From: a bacterium
GTDB taxonomy: Bacteria; Patescibacteriota; Minisyncoccia; Minisyncoccales; Minisyncoccaceae
Length of the DNA: 64,000 nucleotides
NCBI GenBank assembly: GCA_023228085.1
Contig: JALOBW010000003.1
Span: forward strand, 1-64,000
Direction of reading: 5' to 3'
Shown: positions 16,195 through 23,831 of the stretch, piece by piece
Layout: each line of letters opens with the position of its first letter
Numbering within the stretch: position 1 is the stretch's first letter
Notes under the pieces: model-generated
The model's input: the letters and a program-made list of their open reading frames with translations, nothing else
Databases searched by the model: none
What the model was told of the DNA's origin: nothing
Made by a program: the position numbers and the translations under genes

Positions 16195-17955
16195 ATGAAG
16201 AAAGTGCTATTAGTTTTAGTTGTTTTGATTTTCGGCATCAACGGATTTGTTTTTGCCGATGAGTACTCAAGCCAGTATTCAGGTGATGTAAGTGTTAATC
16301 ATTTTGAAAACAACCATTGCCCTACTGTAAGTGCAGGTTCGGATAAAGTTGTAAATAGTGGAGAGTCTGTTGATATCATTGGTTCTGCTGTTGATCAAGA
16401 TGGCGACCAAGTATCAGTATCGTGGAGTGCAAGTCGTGGTTCCTTTGGAAATGCGAGGAGTTTATCTACTAGATATATTGCGCCAAGGGTGACAAAAAAT
16501 ACGATGGTCACTTTAACATTTACCGGTACTGACAACAAAGGAGGAATTGGATCTGATAAAATGGCAATAAATATTGTCGCCAATGAACCCTCTCCAGTAC
16601 CAACGGTCAATCCGTATCCAACACCAGTACCAACATATGTACCAATTCCCGTACCGACATTGCCACCATATCCAGTACCAACTACAACAATAAATCATAA
16701 TCCAACAGTTTATATTGCTGGTCAACGATATGCTTATTCCGAAAATATAATTTATGTTAATGCAATAGCCAATGACATAGATGGTGATCAGTTATCATAT
16801 AGGTGGACTGCATCCGAAGGATATGTAAATACTCCAAGTGGAGTAAGTACTACGATAAAAATGCCTTTAGTAAAGGCAACAATCCAGGTTTCAGTAATGA
16901 TTTATGTGACTGATGGTAAGGGAGGACAAGCATTTGCAACACTACCAGTCACAGTTATGCCAAAACCAACACCCGTACCGACATATAAGCCGACTCCGAT
17001 ACCAACGAGTTCTCCGACTCCGATACCAACAACAGGACCAACTAATAATCCGCCTACGGCGACGATTTCTGGGACTACGGTGGTAAATTCTGGCGATTTG
17101 ATTACGGCAAGCGTGTCGGCATATGATCCAGATGGAGACCAACTGTATTACTTCTGGTCAGCAAGTGAAGGAGCGGTGACGGTAGATCCTTCTGGTTTAA
17201 GTGTGACGGTGACTTCACCGAATCATATTTCAAGTATTCAATATATGACAGTTTCGGTGAGAGTAAGTGATAACCGTGGAGGAGAAGTGATAGAGACAAT
17301 GAACGTACAGGTCAACCCAATAGGCACTCCGACTCCGATACCAACAACAGGACCAACTAATAATCCGCCTACGGCGACGATTTCTGGGACTACGGTGGTA
17401 AATTCTGGCGATTTGATTACGGCAAGCGTGTCGGCATATGATCCAGATGGAGACCAACTGTATTACTTCTGGTCAGCAAGTGAAGGAGCGGTGACGGTAG
17501 ATCCTTCTGGTTTAAGTGTGACGGTGACTTCACCGAATCATATTTCAAGTATTCAATATATGACAGTTTCGGTGAGAGTAAGTGATAACCGTGGAGGAGA
17601 AGTGATAGAGACAATGAACGTACAGGTCAACCCAATAGGAAATGGACCTTCGTCTTATTCAAGTGCTCAGATAAGTATACCAGAAAATCAATATCAGGAG
17701 ACCGTATATTCGGCTCCTAGCGCATATTCAGAAGTAGATAATTATGTAAGTAATACTTATTCAAGTCCAACCTACTCTGATGTTGAAGTATACTCTAGTC
17801 CAGAATCAAATACTGAATATTATTCCAACCCCGAAGTATCTAAAAGCATAGACACAACAATATCTACTACCCCTCAGTCAAGTAGTTCAATAAGCACCCC
17901 TACGATAAATAGAATAGGAAATGTAGGAGATGTTTCAATAAAAGGCATCATATAA
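16195..17955 (+). CDS. Secreted PKD/cadherin-like repeat protein with Pro-rich linkers
   Basis: 586 aa. A signal peptide (MKKVLLVLVVLIFGINGFVFA) is followed by four Ig-like modules of the type GDQLSYRWTASEG...VSDNRGG. The modules are separated by proline/threonine spacers (PTPVPTYKPTPIPTSS) that recall cell-wall-spanning stalks. The last two modules are identical in DNA (see repeat 17012-17639). A Ser/Tyr-rich C-terminal region (about 480-560) has no sortase motif. It is likely an extracellular adhesin or surface stalk. A strong SD (AAGAGGTG, 6 nt before ATG), its own promoter and its own terminator make it a monocistronic unit unlike the housekeeping genes. Confidence 0.85.
   Translation: MKKVLLVLVVLIFGINGFVFADEYSSQYSGDVSVNHFENNHCPTVSAGSDKVVNSGESVDIIGSAVDQDGDQVSVSWSASRGSFGNARSLSTRYIAPRVTKNTMVTLTFTGTDNKGGIGSDKMAINIVANEPSPVPTVNPYPTPVPTYVPIPVPTLPPYPVPTTTINHNPTVYIAGQRYAYSENIIYVNAIANDIDGDQLSYRWTASEGYVNTPSGVSTTIKMPLVKATIQVSVMIYVTDGKGGQAFATLPVTVMPKPTPVPTYKPTPIPTSSPTPIPTTGPTNNPPTATISGTTVVNSGDLITASVSAYDPDGDQLYYFWSASEGAVTVDPSGLSVTVTSPNHISSIQYMTVSVRVSDNRGGEVIETMNVQVNPIGTPTPIPTTGPTNNPPTATISGTTVVNSGDLITASVSAYDPDGDQLYYFWSASEGAVTVDPSGLSVTVTSPNHISSIQYMTVSVRVSDNRGGEVIETMNVQVNPIGNGPSSYSSAQISIPENQYQETVYSAPSAYSEVDNYVSNTYSSPTYSDVEVYSSPESNTEYYSNPEVSKSIDTTISTTPQSSSSISTPTINRIGNVGDVSIKGII
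17012..17639 (+). repeat. Perfect in-frame tandem duplication (313 bp, period 315)
   Basis: Copy 1 runs 17012-17324 and copy 2 runs 17327-17639. I find no base difference between them. The period of 315 bp is 105 codons, so the frame is kept and exactly one Ig-like module plus linker is added. Identity at synonymous sites means a recent duplication or gene conversion. Confidence 0.95.
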
Positions 17956-17972
17956 AAGATGCCATTTTTTTA
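17941..17972 (+). terminator. Terminator after the PKD-like gene
   Basis: GGCATC/GATGCC hairpin with an eight-base loop, then seven Ts. Confidence 0.85.
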
Positions 17973-17980
17973 TATATAAA

Positions 17981-18006
17981 AAGCGTCTAAAATATTTAGA
18001 CGCTAT
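17981..18006 (-). terminator. Terminator after the 231-aa membrane gene
   Basis: AGCGTCTAAA/TTTAGACGCT stem just past the stop at 18014, with Ts on the minus strand. Confidence 0.85.
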
Positions 18007-18013
18007 ATTATTT

Positions 18014-18709
18014 TTAGCAAGTACATCCACACATATTTGGTCTGCGCGAACTGTAATTGAATATAGTATTTAACCCTCCTGTATTATCGTTGATTGATGT
18101 CTGATAGGTATAGTATATTATTCCTATTATGAACGCATATACGATTATTGAATGTAATGGATCGGTTATTTGTTTGACTGATAAACAAAAAAGAAATGTT
18201 CCTGTTATTAATCCAGAAAAAACTGATCTGGTTTTATATATTGAATCAACAAGTTCTAATTCTTTTTCTTCGTATCTTTGTATATTTTTTATATTGTTAA
18301 AGTGCATATAATACTCTCTTATTTCCGGAAGGAAATTATAGATTAATCCGAAAATAATCATTATTGTTGCCATACTTGAAGTAAAAACAACGTATTCAAA
18401 TATTGAAGCTACTCGTAATCCGATAATAGATATTGTGAATAACAATAGTGTTTCCCAGCGAGTATAATTGAACTTTTCTATATACGCTTCGTGAACATCA
18501 AAACCCACGATATCATTTAAAAAACAAGTGTTTATATTGTTATCTATAAAATGCTCTTTGAAAATAAAGCAGAGAGATAATCCAATCATCACTATGATAC
18601 TGGAAATATTATCAAGGATACTGAAAGCAGTAATACTCCAAACAATGATCAACATCGATACAAATACCTTCCATTCGGAAGTTTTTACTTTCTTACTCTC
18701 GTTTGTCAT
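18014..18709 (-). CDS. Multi-TM hypothetical membrane protein (231 aa)
   Basis: Not recognised. Five or six hydrophobic segments are visible (about 13-30, 34-48, 85-105, 110-130, 165-180, 190-205). Between them lies a charged cytosolic loop (NNIKNIQRYEEKELELVD), and a Cys-rich end, RRPNMCGCTC, closes the protein. The ATG at 18709 is chosen over GTG at 18718 because AAAGGTGAT is then a well-placed SD. A consensus promoter lies upstream. The CxCxC tail might bind metal. Confidence 0.72.
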   Translation of the reverse strand: MTNESKKVKTSEWKVFVSMLIIVWSITAFSILDNISSIIVMIGLSLCFIFKEHFIDNNINTCFLNDIVGFDVHEAYIEKFNYTRWETLLLFTISIIGLRVASIFEYVVFTSSMATIMIIFGLIYNFLPEIREYYMHFNNIKNIQRYEEKELELVDSIYKTRSVFSGLITGTFLFCLSVKQITDPLHSIIVYAFIIGIIYYTYQTSINDNTGGLNTIFNYSSRRPNMCGCTC

Positions 18710-18735
18710 CAAAATCACCTTTACGTGATAATACC

Positions 18736-18763
18736 ATTATAAACTACTAAAAATATTTGTCAA
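18736..18763 (-). promoter_or_regulatory. Consensus promoter for the 231-aa membrane protein
   Basis: TTGACA (18758-18763), 16-nt spacer, perfect TATAAT (18736-18741) on the minus strand, followed by the SD AAAGGTGAT. Confidence 0.8.
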
Positions 18764-18778
18764 TACCCAGCTCCTCAT

Positions 18779-18800
18779 TAAAAAAGAGACTTTTGTCTCT
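18779..18800 (-). terminator. Terminator after the zinc-ribbon gene
   Basis: AGAGAC-AAAA-GTCTCT followed on the minus strand by six Ts; it overlaps the stop codon region at 18799. Confidence 0.85.
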
Positions 18801-19323
18801 AGATTCTTGAAAGACCAACAAGGTGAAATACTTGTGGCTTTTCTTGATACTCTTCGTATCCTTTTACTTTTTTTACCTTCCAAAAATTCTTAATTTCTTC
18901 TTTTGTCTTGAAGAATAGACAGCCAAAGATTGTATCGTAATAAAGACTTGGTATATTATAATAACTTTCCACAAACATCCAGGATCCATTGGGATTATAG
19001 GTTAAAAACCCTAAATAGACCAAGAGATTAACCAAATCACAATAAGCCTCATCTATCTCTGGTATTTCTCGCCGCTTGAAGTCATTTCTCAGTTTAAAGA
19101 ATTGCTTCCAATTCATTTTAAGTGTACCATTTTTTACATGGATTAATTGATCAAGATTAAACTTTTCCCTTTTAATTAATTGATCAAGGTTAGAATGGTA
19201 ACACTTCTCACAAAGAACAAAAATATCGTCAAATCCTGGAGCTACTTGATAATGCCCGCCAAGGATATCGGCGTAATAATTTTTATTCTCAATTTCTTCT
19301 CCGCAGTGAATACATTTTGTCAT
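18799..19323 (-). CDS. Hypothetical protein with N-terminal Cys4 zinc site
   Basis: 174 aa, family not recognised. CIHCGEE near residue 4 and CEKCYH near residue 38 form a likely zinc-binding pair around an ILGGHYQVAPG segment. The rest is a mixed helical domain rich in aromatic residues. It has no signal peptide or TM segment, so it should be cytosolic. The start at 19323 has a strong SD (GAGAGGTG, about 5 nt before ATG). A promoter (TTTACA 19373-19378, 17 nt, TATTTT 19350-19355) precedes it. The gene is a self-contained unit next to the ribosomal operon. Confidence 0.72.
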   Translation of the reverse strand: MTKCIHCGEEIENKNYYADILGGHYQVAPGFDDIFVLCEKCYHSNLDQLIKREKFNLDQLIHVKNGTLKMNWKQFFKLRNDFKRREIPEIDEAYCDLVNLLVYLGFLTYNPNGSWMFVESYYNIPSLYYDTIFGCLFFKTKEEIKNFWKVKKVKGYEEYQEKPQVFHLVGLSRI

Positions 19324-19349
19324 CTTACACCTCTCAAAGGTCCTTTAGA

Positions 19350-19378
19350 AAAATAGCATACTTAGTTTAAATTGTAAA
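19350..19378 (-). promoter_or_regulatory. Promoter of the zinc-ribbon hypothetical gene
   Basis: TTTACA, 17-nt spacer, TATTTT on the minus strand, overlapping the tail of the rpsI terminator. Confidence 0.6.
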
Positions 19379-19382
19379 CAAA

Positions 19383-19401
19383 AACACGCCCTAGTGGGCG
19401 T
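19383..19401 (-). terminator. Terminator of the infA-rpsI ribosomal operon
   Basis: CACGCCC/GGGCGTG stem with a four-base loop followed by TTTTTGTTT on the minus strand. Confidence 0.9.
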
Positions 19402-19434
19402 GCTTTGTTTTGAAAAAGTAATATAACGATAAGA

Positions 19435-20142
19435 TTAACGTTTTGACCATTGTGGAGCTCTTCTAGCCCTTTTAAGACCGAATTTCTTTCTCTCCTTCAT
19501 TCTCTGATCTCTAGTTAGGTATCCAGACCTTCTAAGCCTCTTTCTGTATTCTGGGTTGAAGATAGTTAATGCTCTTGCAATTCCATGTCTTACTGCCTCT
19601 GCTTGAGAGCGGATTCCTCCACCTTTTACAACAACAGTAATTTTGAATTTACCAACAGATTTCATTCTTTCTAGAGATGACATAACAATTCTTTGTAGGT
19701 CATCACTGGTGAAATATTCTTTGAATTTTTTTTCGTTGACAGAAATGGTTTTATCCCCTTTTGTGTAAAGCCTTACACGTGCTACTGAGGTCTTTCTTCT
19801 ACCTGTTCCTACGAAGTAATCATTGCTTGATTCGTCGTAATTAATATCGGTAGGAAGATCTGATTCATCATCAAAGTCATAAGAAACTAGACCGAACATT
19901 TCGTTCATTGCTCTTGCGTTCTCCTTCTTTGTTTCGTCACTAACTGCAGCAACTTCGCTAGCAACAGTACCAGTAGCTTCAGTAACTTCTTCTTTCTTTT
20001 TAGCAACTTTCTTTTTTGGCTCAGCTGTCTTTTCTTTCTTAACAGTTGCTTTTGGTTCTTTTACTGCTTTAGGTTCCTTTTTTGTTGCCACCTTTTTCTC
20101 CTTTTTTTCAGTTGTTTCGGAAGATTTTTTTTCCTTTGGCAT
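19435..20142 (-). CDS. rpsI: Ribosomal protein S9 with long Lys-rich N-terminal extension
   Basis: 235 aa from the ATG at 20142, against about 130 for ordinary S9. The S9 core starts near residue 108 (YFVGTGRRKTSVARVRLY) and is complete, ending RRAPQWSKR. The first 55 residues are a low-complexity Lys/Glu/Ala/Pro stretch (KEPKAVKEPKATVKKEK), followed by an acidic linker. The extension is in frame and lies within the operon, so it is not a fused neighbour. Its function is unknown. A TTG at 20151 would add three residues. Last gene of the operon. Confidence 0.95.
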   Translation of the reverse strand: MPKEKKSSETTEKKEKKVATKKEPKAVKEPKATVKKEKTAEPKKKVAKKKEEVTEATGTVASEVAAVSDETKKENARAMNEMFGLVSYDFDDESDLPTDINYDESSNDYFVGTGRRKTSVARVRLYTKGDKTISVNEKKFKEYFTSDDLQRIVMSSLERMKSVGKFKITVVVKGGGIRSQAEAVRHGIARALTIFNPEYRKRLRRSGYLTRDQRMKERKKFGLKRARRAPQWSKR

Positions 20143-20143
20143 A

Positions 20144-20503
20144 TTATTCAAACTTAATACGTTTTAATTGTTTGTCTCTAAGACGATTTTTAGGTAGCAT
20201 TCCTGACACTGCCCTAATTAAAATTTCACCTGGGTTTTTTTCAAAAACGACTTTCATTGGAGTGTTCTTTTCACCACCCAAATATCCTGTGTGGCTAAAG
20301 TATGTCTTATTTTCCATTTTGTTTCCAGTGACGACAATCTTCTCAATGTTCTTAATAACCACATAGTTATTAGAATCTTTGTTTGGCATATAGTCTGGCT
20401 TGTTCTTTCCTCTCAAAATGGCAACGATTTCTGTTGCTAAGCGTCCAAGAACTTTGTCTTTGGCGTCAATGGTATATATTTCTTTTTTAACTTCTTTTTC
20501 CAT
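20144..20503 (-). CDS. rplM: Ribosomal protein L13
   Basis: 119 aa, shorter than the usual 140 or so. It carries the L13 blocks DAKDKVLGRLATEIVAILRGK, YVVIKNIEKIVVTGNK and the GMLPKNRLRDKQLKRIK end. The C-terminal part found in E. coli is missing, a common trimming. It sits 20 bp after rplQ and touches rpsI. The leader reads AAAATAAAAAAAT with no SD. Confidence 0.96.
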   Translation of the reverse strand: MEKEVKKEIYTIDAKDKVLGRLATEIVAILRGKNKPDYMPNKDSNNYVVIKNIEKIVVTGNKMENKTYFSHTGYLGGEKNTPMKVVFEKNPGEILIRAVSGMLPKNRLRDKQLKRIKFE

Positions 20504-20522
20504 ATTTTTTTATTTTACTTGA

Positions 20523-20870
20523 CTAAACCAATTCAATGACAGCCATTTTTGAACTATCAGATTTTCTTGCTCCTAATTTGACGACCCTAGTGTATCCACC
20601 ACTTCTTTCTTTGTAGCGAGGTGCGATATCATCAACTAATTTCTTTACTGTCTTTTCGTTAAAAAATCTAGCTAGATATCTTCTTGCAGCAATATCGCCT
20701 TTTTTTGCTTTGGTGATCTTCTTTTCAACAAAAGGAGATAACTCTTTAGCTTTCGCTTCGGTAGTAGTTATTCTTTCTTTTGTCAAAAGAGACGTTGCCA
20801 AGGTTTTTAACAAGGCTTTCCTTGGTCCTGCTTTCCTATGAAATTTTCTGCCTTTTATTAAATTATTCAT
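20523..20870 (-). CDS. rplQ: Ribosomal protein L17
   Basis: 115 aa, normal length. Typical L17 segments are GRKFHRKAGPRKALLKTLATSL, ERITTTEAKAKELSPFVEK and YTRVVKLGARKSDSSKMAVIELV. It binds near the exit tunnel. It follows rpoA as in most bacteria. No SD is seen. Confidence 0.97.
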   Translation of the reverse strand: MNNLIKGRKFHRKAGPRKALLKTLATSLLTKERITTTEAKAKELSPFVEKKITKAKKGDIAARRYLARFFNEKTVKKLVDDIAPRYKERSGGYTRVVKLGARKSDSSKMAVIELV

Positions 20871-20934
20871 GGTCTCTTAATCGTTTATTACTTTTTCTTT
20901 ACCTTTTACTTTTTCTTTTTGGTAGTTGCTTTTT

Positions 20935-21720
20935 TTACCTTTTCGCTTCTTTTTTTACTTCCGGTTCTCCATTACTTTCTATTACTTCTTCAACTTCACT
21001 CTCTTTTATTTCATCTTTCTTTTCTTTTGGAGCTTCTACTCCAAAAAAATCATCCTTAAGAAAAGAGAAGTGTGAAATTAAAATATTGAGAGCTTCGGCT
21101 AATGCATCCTCTGGGGTAATAGTTCCATCAGTTTCAACCTCTAGACTTACCTTGTCAAAATCTGTTCTCTTTCCAACCCTCATATTTTCAACAATATAGT
21201 TTACTCTCTTGATAGGAGTAAATGCTGCATCAAGCCCGATAACCCCAATACCCTTCTTATTCTTAGGATCATCTTGGAATTCATAACCAACCCCTTTCTC
21301 AACTTTTATTTCAATTTCCAGTTCAGTTGTTTTTTCAGTAATGGTGGCAATATGAAGATCTGGATTAGCGAGTTCTAGTTCTGGAGAAAATTTAAAATCT
21401 TTTCCTAGTGCGACTTTTTCTCCTTTTACTTTCAAAGTTGCCGTTTGTGGTTCTGTTCCATACATTTTAAATCTTAATTGTTTAAGATTCATTAAAATGT
21501 TTAAAACATCTTCTTTAACACCTGGAATTGTAGAAAATTCGTGTGGGGCGTCTTTGATCTTTGCTTCTGTGACAGCAGCACCGACAAGAGACGATAAGAT
21601 TACTCTTCGGAGGGCGTTACCAATAGTAACTCCATATCCAGGATATAATGATTCTATTTCAAAAACAGAATGATTTTCCTTTATTTTTTTGTTTTTGATA
21701 GAAGTTGGTAATGAAATCAT
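20935..21720 (-). CDS. rpoA: RNA polymerase alpha subunit lacking the C-terminal domain
   Basis: 261 aa; a full alpha subunit has about 320-330. The N-terminal assembly domain is complete (GYGVTIGNALRRVILSSL, GVKEDVLNILMNLKQLRF, DAFTPIKRVNYIVENMRVG-like blocks) up to about residue 232. Instead of the helix-hairpin-helix CTD there is a charged tail (APKEKKDEIKESEVEEVIES). Another frame continues past the stop with a Lys-rich stretch but encodes no CTD, so this is not a simple frameshift. Promoter UP-element and CTD-activator contacts should be absent. Confidence 0.95.
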   Translation of the reverse strand: MISLPTSIKNKKIKENHSVFEIESLYPGYGVTIGNALRRVILSSLVGAAVTEAKIKDAPHEFSTIPGVKEDVLNILMNLKQLRFKMYGTEPQTATLKVKGEKVALGKDFKFSPELELANPDLHIATITEKTTELEIEIKVEKGVGYEFQDDPKNKKGIGVIGLDAAFTPIKRVNYIVENMRVGKRTDFDKVSLEVETDGTITPEDALAEALNILISHFSFLKDDFFGVEAPKEKKDEIKESEVEEVIESNGEPEVKKEAKR

Positions 21721-21777
21721 ATTTTATTATTTTTTTAAGATTAAAAATCCTAAGTTTTAATTACCTTAAACTTAATA

Positions 21778-22410
21778 TTATCTTGAATAGAATTCAAAAA
21801 CAGTTGTAATATCAGCTGGCAATTGAACATCTTCGGCTAAAGGCAATCTAGTGATAGTGGCTTGCATTTTAGAAGCATCAAATGATATCCATTTTGGAGT
21901 GGTACTCTTTTTCATGAGTTCCAAAATGTCTTTCAATGTGTCTTTACCTTTTGAGCCTTCTCTAACAGTAATAATATCTCCTACTTTTAGTTGCATTGAA
22001 GGGATATCAACCTTTCTTCCATTTACTGAGAAGTGTCCATGACTTGCAAGTTGGATAGCATGACTTCTTGATCTTGCCCAACCTAATCTAAAAATTACAT
22101 TGTCCAAGCGAACTTCAATTTTCGCTACGAGTGCATCAGCAACACTTTTTATCTTAGCTCTATCTTTGTAGATTTCTTTGACGTACTTTTTAAATTGAGA
22201 TTCTGATAATTGGTACCATCTCTTCATTTTTTGCTTTTCTGCAAGCTCTTTTCCATATTCTGAAAGAGTTGATCTTCTTTTCTTTGCACGTTGTCCTGGG
22301 GCAAATGGTCTTTCAATCATTGCACATTTATTAGACATACACTTTTCCCCTTTAAGGAAAAGCTTTTCTCCCATTCTCCTGCAAATTTTACATTTGGCTT
22401 GTGTTTTCAT
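21778..22410 (-). CDS. rpsD: Ribosomal protein S4
   Basis: 210 aa. The N terminus has a zinc-type Cys cluster (CKICRRMGEKLFLKGEKC...CAM). The S4 RNA-binding domain follows (VRLDNVIFRLGWARSRSHAIQLASHGH, VNGRKVDIPSMQLKVGD). It is an assembly initiator of the 30S body. It stands between rpsK and rpoA. The start ATG at 22410 lacks an SD. Confidence 0.97.
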   Translation of the reverse strand: MKTQAKCKICRRMGEKLFLKGEKCMSNKCAMIERPFAPGQRAKKRRSTLSEYGKELAEKQKMKRWYQLSESQFKKYVKEIYKDRAKIKSVADALVAKIEVRLDNVIFRLGWARSRSHAIQLASHGHFSVNGRKVDIPSMQLKVGDIITVREGSKGKDTLKDILELMKKSTTPKWISFDASKMQATITRLPLAEDVQLPADITTVFEFYSR

Positions 22411-22430
22411 AATTTAGCTTCACTCACAAA

Positions 22431-22883
22431 TTATAATCTTCTTGGTTTTTTAGCGCGACAACCATTGTGTGGAATAGGAGTTGCGTCTTTGATTGATAAA
22501 ATTTCAAATCCTTGATTAGCGATTGATCTCAAAGCAGATTCTCTGCCAGAGCCAACACCTTTTACAACCACTTGCAATCTTTTTACTCCTGTTTTTTCAG
22601 CAATTAAGCCGACAGCTTCGGCTACCTTAGATGCAGCAAAAGGACTAGATTTTTTTGTTCCTTTAAATCCAAGCTTTCCAGCTGATTTACCTGTTAAAAC
22701 ATTTCCATTTGCATCAGTTAAACTAATGATGGTGTTATTGTAAGAGCTAAAAATATAGACCCTACCTTCTTTTCCGAGAGGTGCTCTAGCAACAGAGGTG
22801 TTCTTTTGCATAGCTTTCTCAACGGCTTCACCCTCCTTAATCATCTCTTCTTCAGTTTTTTTGATAACATGTTTTTTACCCAT
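22431..22883 (-). CDS. rpsK: Ribosomal protein S11
   Basis: 150 aa, with a charged N-terminal extension of about 25 residues before the S11 core (GRVYIFSSYNNTIISLTDANGN). The core includes GTKKSSPFAASKVAEAV and the C-terminal DATPIPHNGCRAKKPRRL. Part of the 30S platform. Gene order rpsM-rpsK-rpsD-rpoA is the conserved bacterial one. Confidence 0.97.
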   Translation of the reverse strand: MGKKHVIKKTEEEMIKEGEAVEKAMQKNTSVARAPLGKEGRVYIFSSYNNTIISLTDANGNVLTGKSAGKLGFKGTKKSSPFAASKVAEAVGLIAEKTGVKRLQVVVKGVGSGRESALRSIANQGFEILSIKDATPIPHNGCRAKKPRRL

Positions 22884-22925
22884 AGGACTATCTTCAAATA
22901 CTAATTAATATATATAAATTAAGGT

Positions 22926-23315
22926 TTATTTTGGTGAAGGTGGAGCTTTTCTACCAGATCCAACGGTATTTCTACGATTACCGCGAACAGTTCTGCTGTT
23001 GATTCTAGATGTTTGACCTCTTACAGGTAAACCTTTTGCGTGTCTGCTTCCTCTCCAACTACCAATATCTTTAAGACGCTTGATATTCATCATAACATCT
23101 CTTCGGAGTTCACCTTCGACCCTAAAATTCTTTTCAATAACCTGCTTTAATTTACCGATTTCATCTTGAGTTAAATCTTTAACTTTCTTTTTTAAATCAA
23201 TATTGCACTCAGCTAAAACCTTCTTACTAACAGAAGGTCCAATGCCATAGATATAAGTCAAGCCGATATCAATTGTTTTTTCGTCAGGAATGTTGATTCC
23301 TATAATTCTTGCCAT
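22926..23315 (-). CDS. rpsM: Ribosomal protein S13
   Basis: 129 aa. It starts MARIIGINIPDEKTIDIGLTYIYGIG and ends with the basic tail GQTSRINSRTVRGNRRNTVGSGRKAPPSPK. It contacts the 30S head and P-site tRNA. The leader (ATAATTTAAGAGACACT) has no SD. Confidence 0.97.
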   Translation of the reverse strand: MARIIGINIPDEKTIDIGLTYIYGIGPSVSKKVLAECNIDLKKKVKDLTQDEIGKLKQVIEKNFRVEGELRRDVMMNIKRLKDIGSWRGSRHAKGLPVRGQTSRINSRTVRGNRRNTVGSGRKAPPSPK

Positions 23316-23339
23316 AGTGTCTCTTAAATTATATTAATG

Positions 23340-23459
23340 TTATGCACCTTGTCTTTGTTTGTGCTTTGGGTTTTTTTTACAAATCACATAAACACGTCCT
23401 TTTCGGCGAACGATTTTGCAATCCATACACATTTTTTTGACTGATGGGTTTACTTTCAT
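23340..23459 (-). CDS. rpmJ: Ribosomal protein L36
   Basis: 39 aa: it starts [19 protein letters not shown] and ends [11 protein letters not shown]. The zinc ligands are C-x2-C...C...H ([13 protein letters not shown]), the C+ form of L36. It sits between infA and rpsM as usual, 9 bp after infA. Too short for most ORF cut-offs but unmistakable. Confidence 0.96.
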   Translation of the reverse strand: MKVNPSVKKMCMDCKIVRRKGRVYVICKKNPKHKQRQGA

Positions 23460-23468
23460 ATAAGTATA

Positions 23469-23690
23469 TTATTTCTTTCTAAAAATTATTCTACCCCTTC
23501 TGGTGTCATAGGGAGTAAATTCTACGGTAATCCTGTCTCCAGGAAGTATTTTTATTTTGAAAATACGAAGCTTTCCAGCTAGGTGAGCCAGAGCTTCAGA
23601 GCCGTCATCCATGGCGACCCTAAAAAAACCATTAGGTAGGCTTTCTTCGACTACCCCTTCTCTAAGTATTTTATCGTTTTGTTTAACCAT
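23469..23690 (-). CDS. infA: Translation initiation factor IF-1
   Basis: 73 aa S1/OB-fold protein: ILREGVVEESLPNGFFRVAM, LAHLAGKLRIFKIKILPGDRITVEFTPYD, RGRIIFRKK. It occupies the A site during initiation. It is the first gene of the ribosomal operon, with a promoter giving a leader of only about 11 nt (see 23708-23736) and no SD. Confidence 0.97.
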   Translation of the reverse strand: MVKQNDKILREGVVEESLPNGFFRVAMDDGSEALAHLAGKLRIFKIKILPGDRITVEFTPYDTRRGRIIFRKK

Positions 23691-23707
23691 CTCAAAAGAT
23701 ATTTAAA

Positions 23708-23736
23708 ACAATAGCAAAAGTTTTGATTTTGGTCAA
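23708..23736 (-). promoter_or_regulatory. Promoter of the infA-rpsI operon
   Basis: TTGACC (23731-23736), 17-nt spacer, TATTGT (23708-23713) on the minus strand. The expected start near 23701 leaves about 11 nt before the infA ATG, too short for a normal SD. Confidence 0.7.
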
Positions 23737-23831
23737 GAGATATAATAGTAGCGACGACGCTACTCAAAACAAAAGATTCTATCTTTATAATTTGTATTTC
23801 TTAAATCTCAATCCTGAACCCAAGTCTTTCC

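Noticed and set aside
16942..17614. Repeated minus-strand ORFs under the PKD-like gene
   Set aside because: Their duplication only mirrors the 315-bp tandem repeat of the real gene; composition is not protein-like.
20876..20935. Frameshift that removed the RpoA C-terminal domain
   Set aside because: The alternative frame gives only a Lys-rich stretch before its own stop and rplQ follows at once; no CTD-like sequence exists here.
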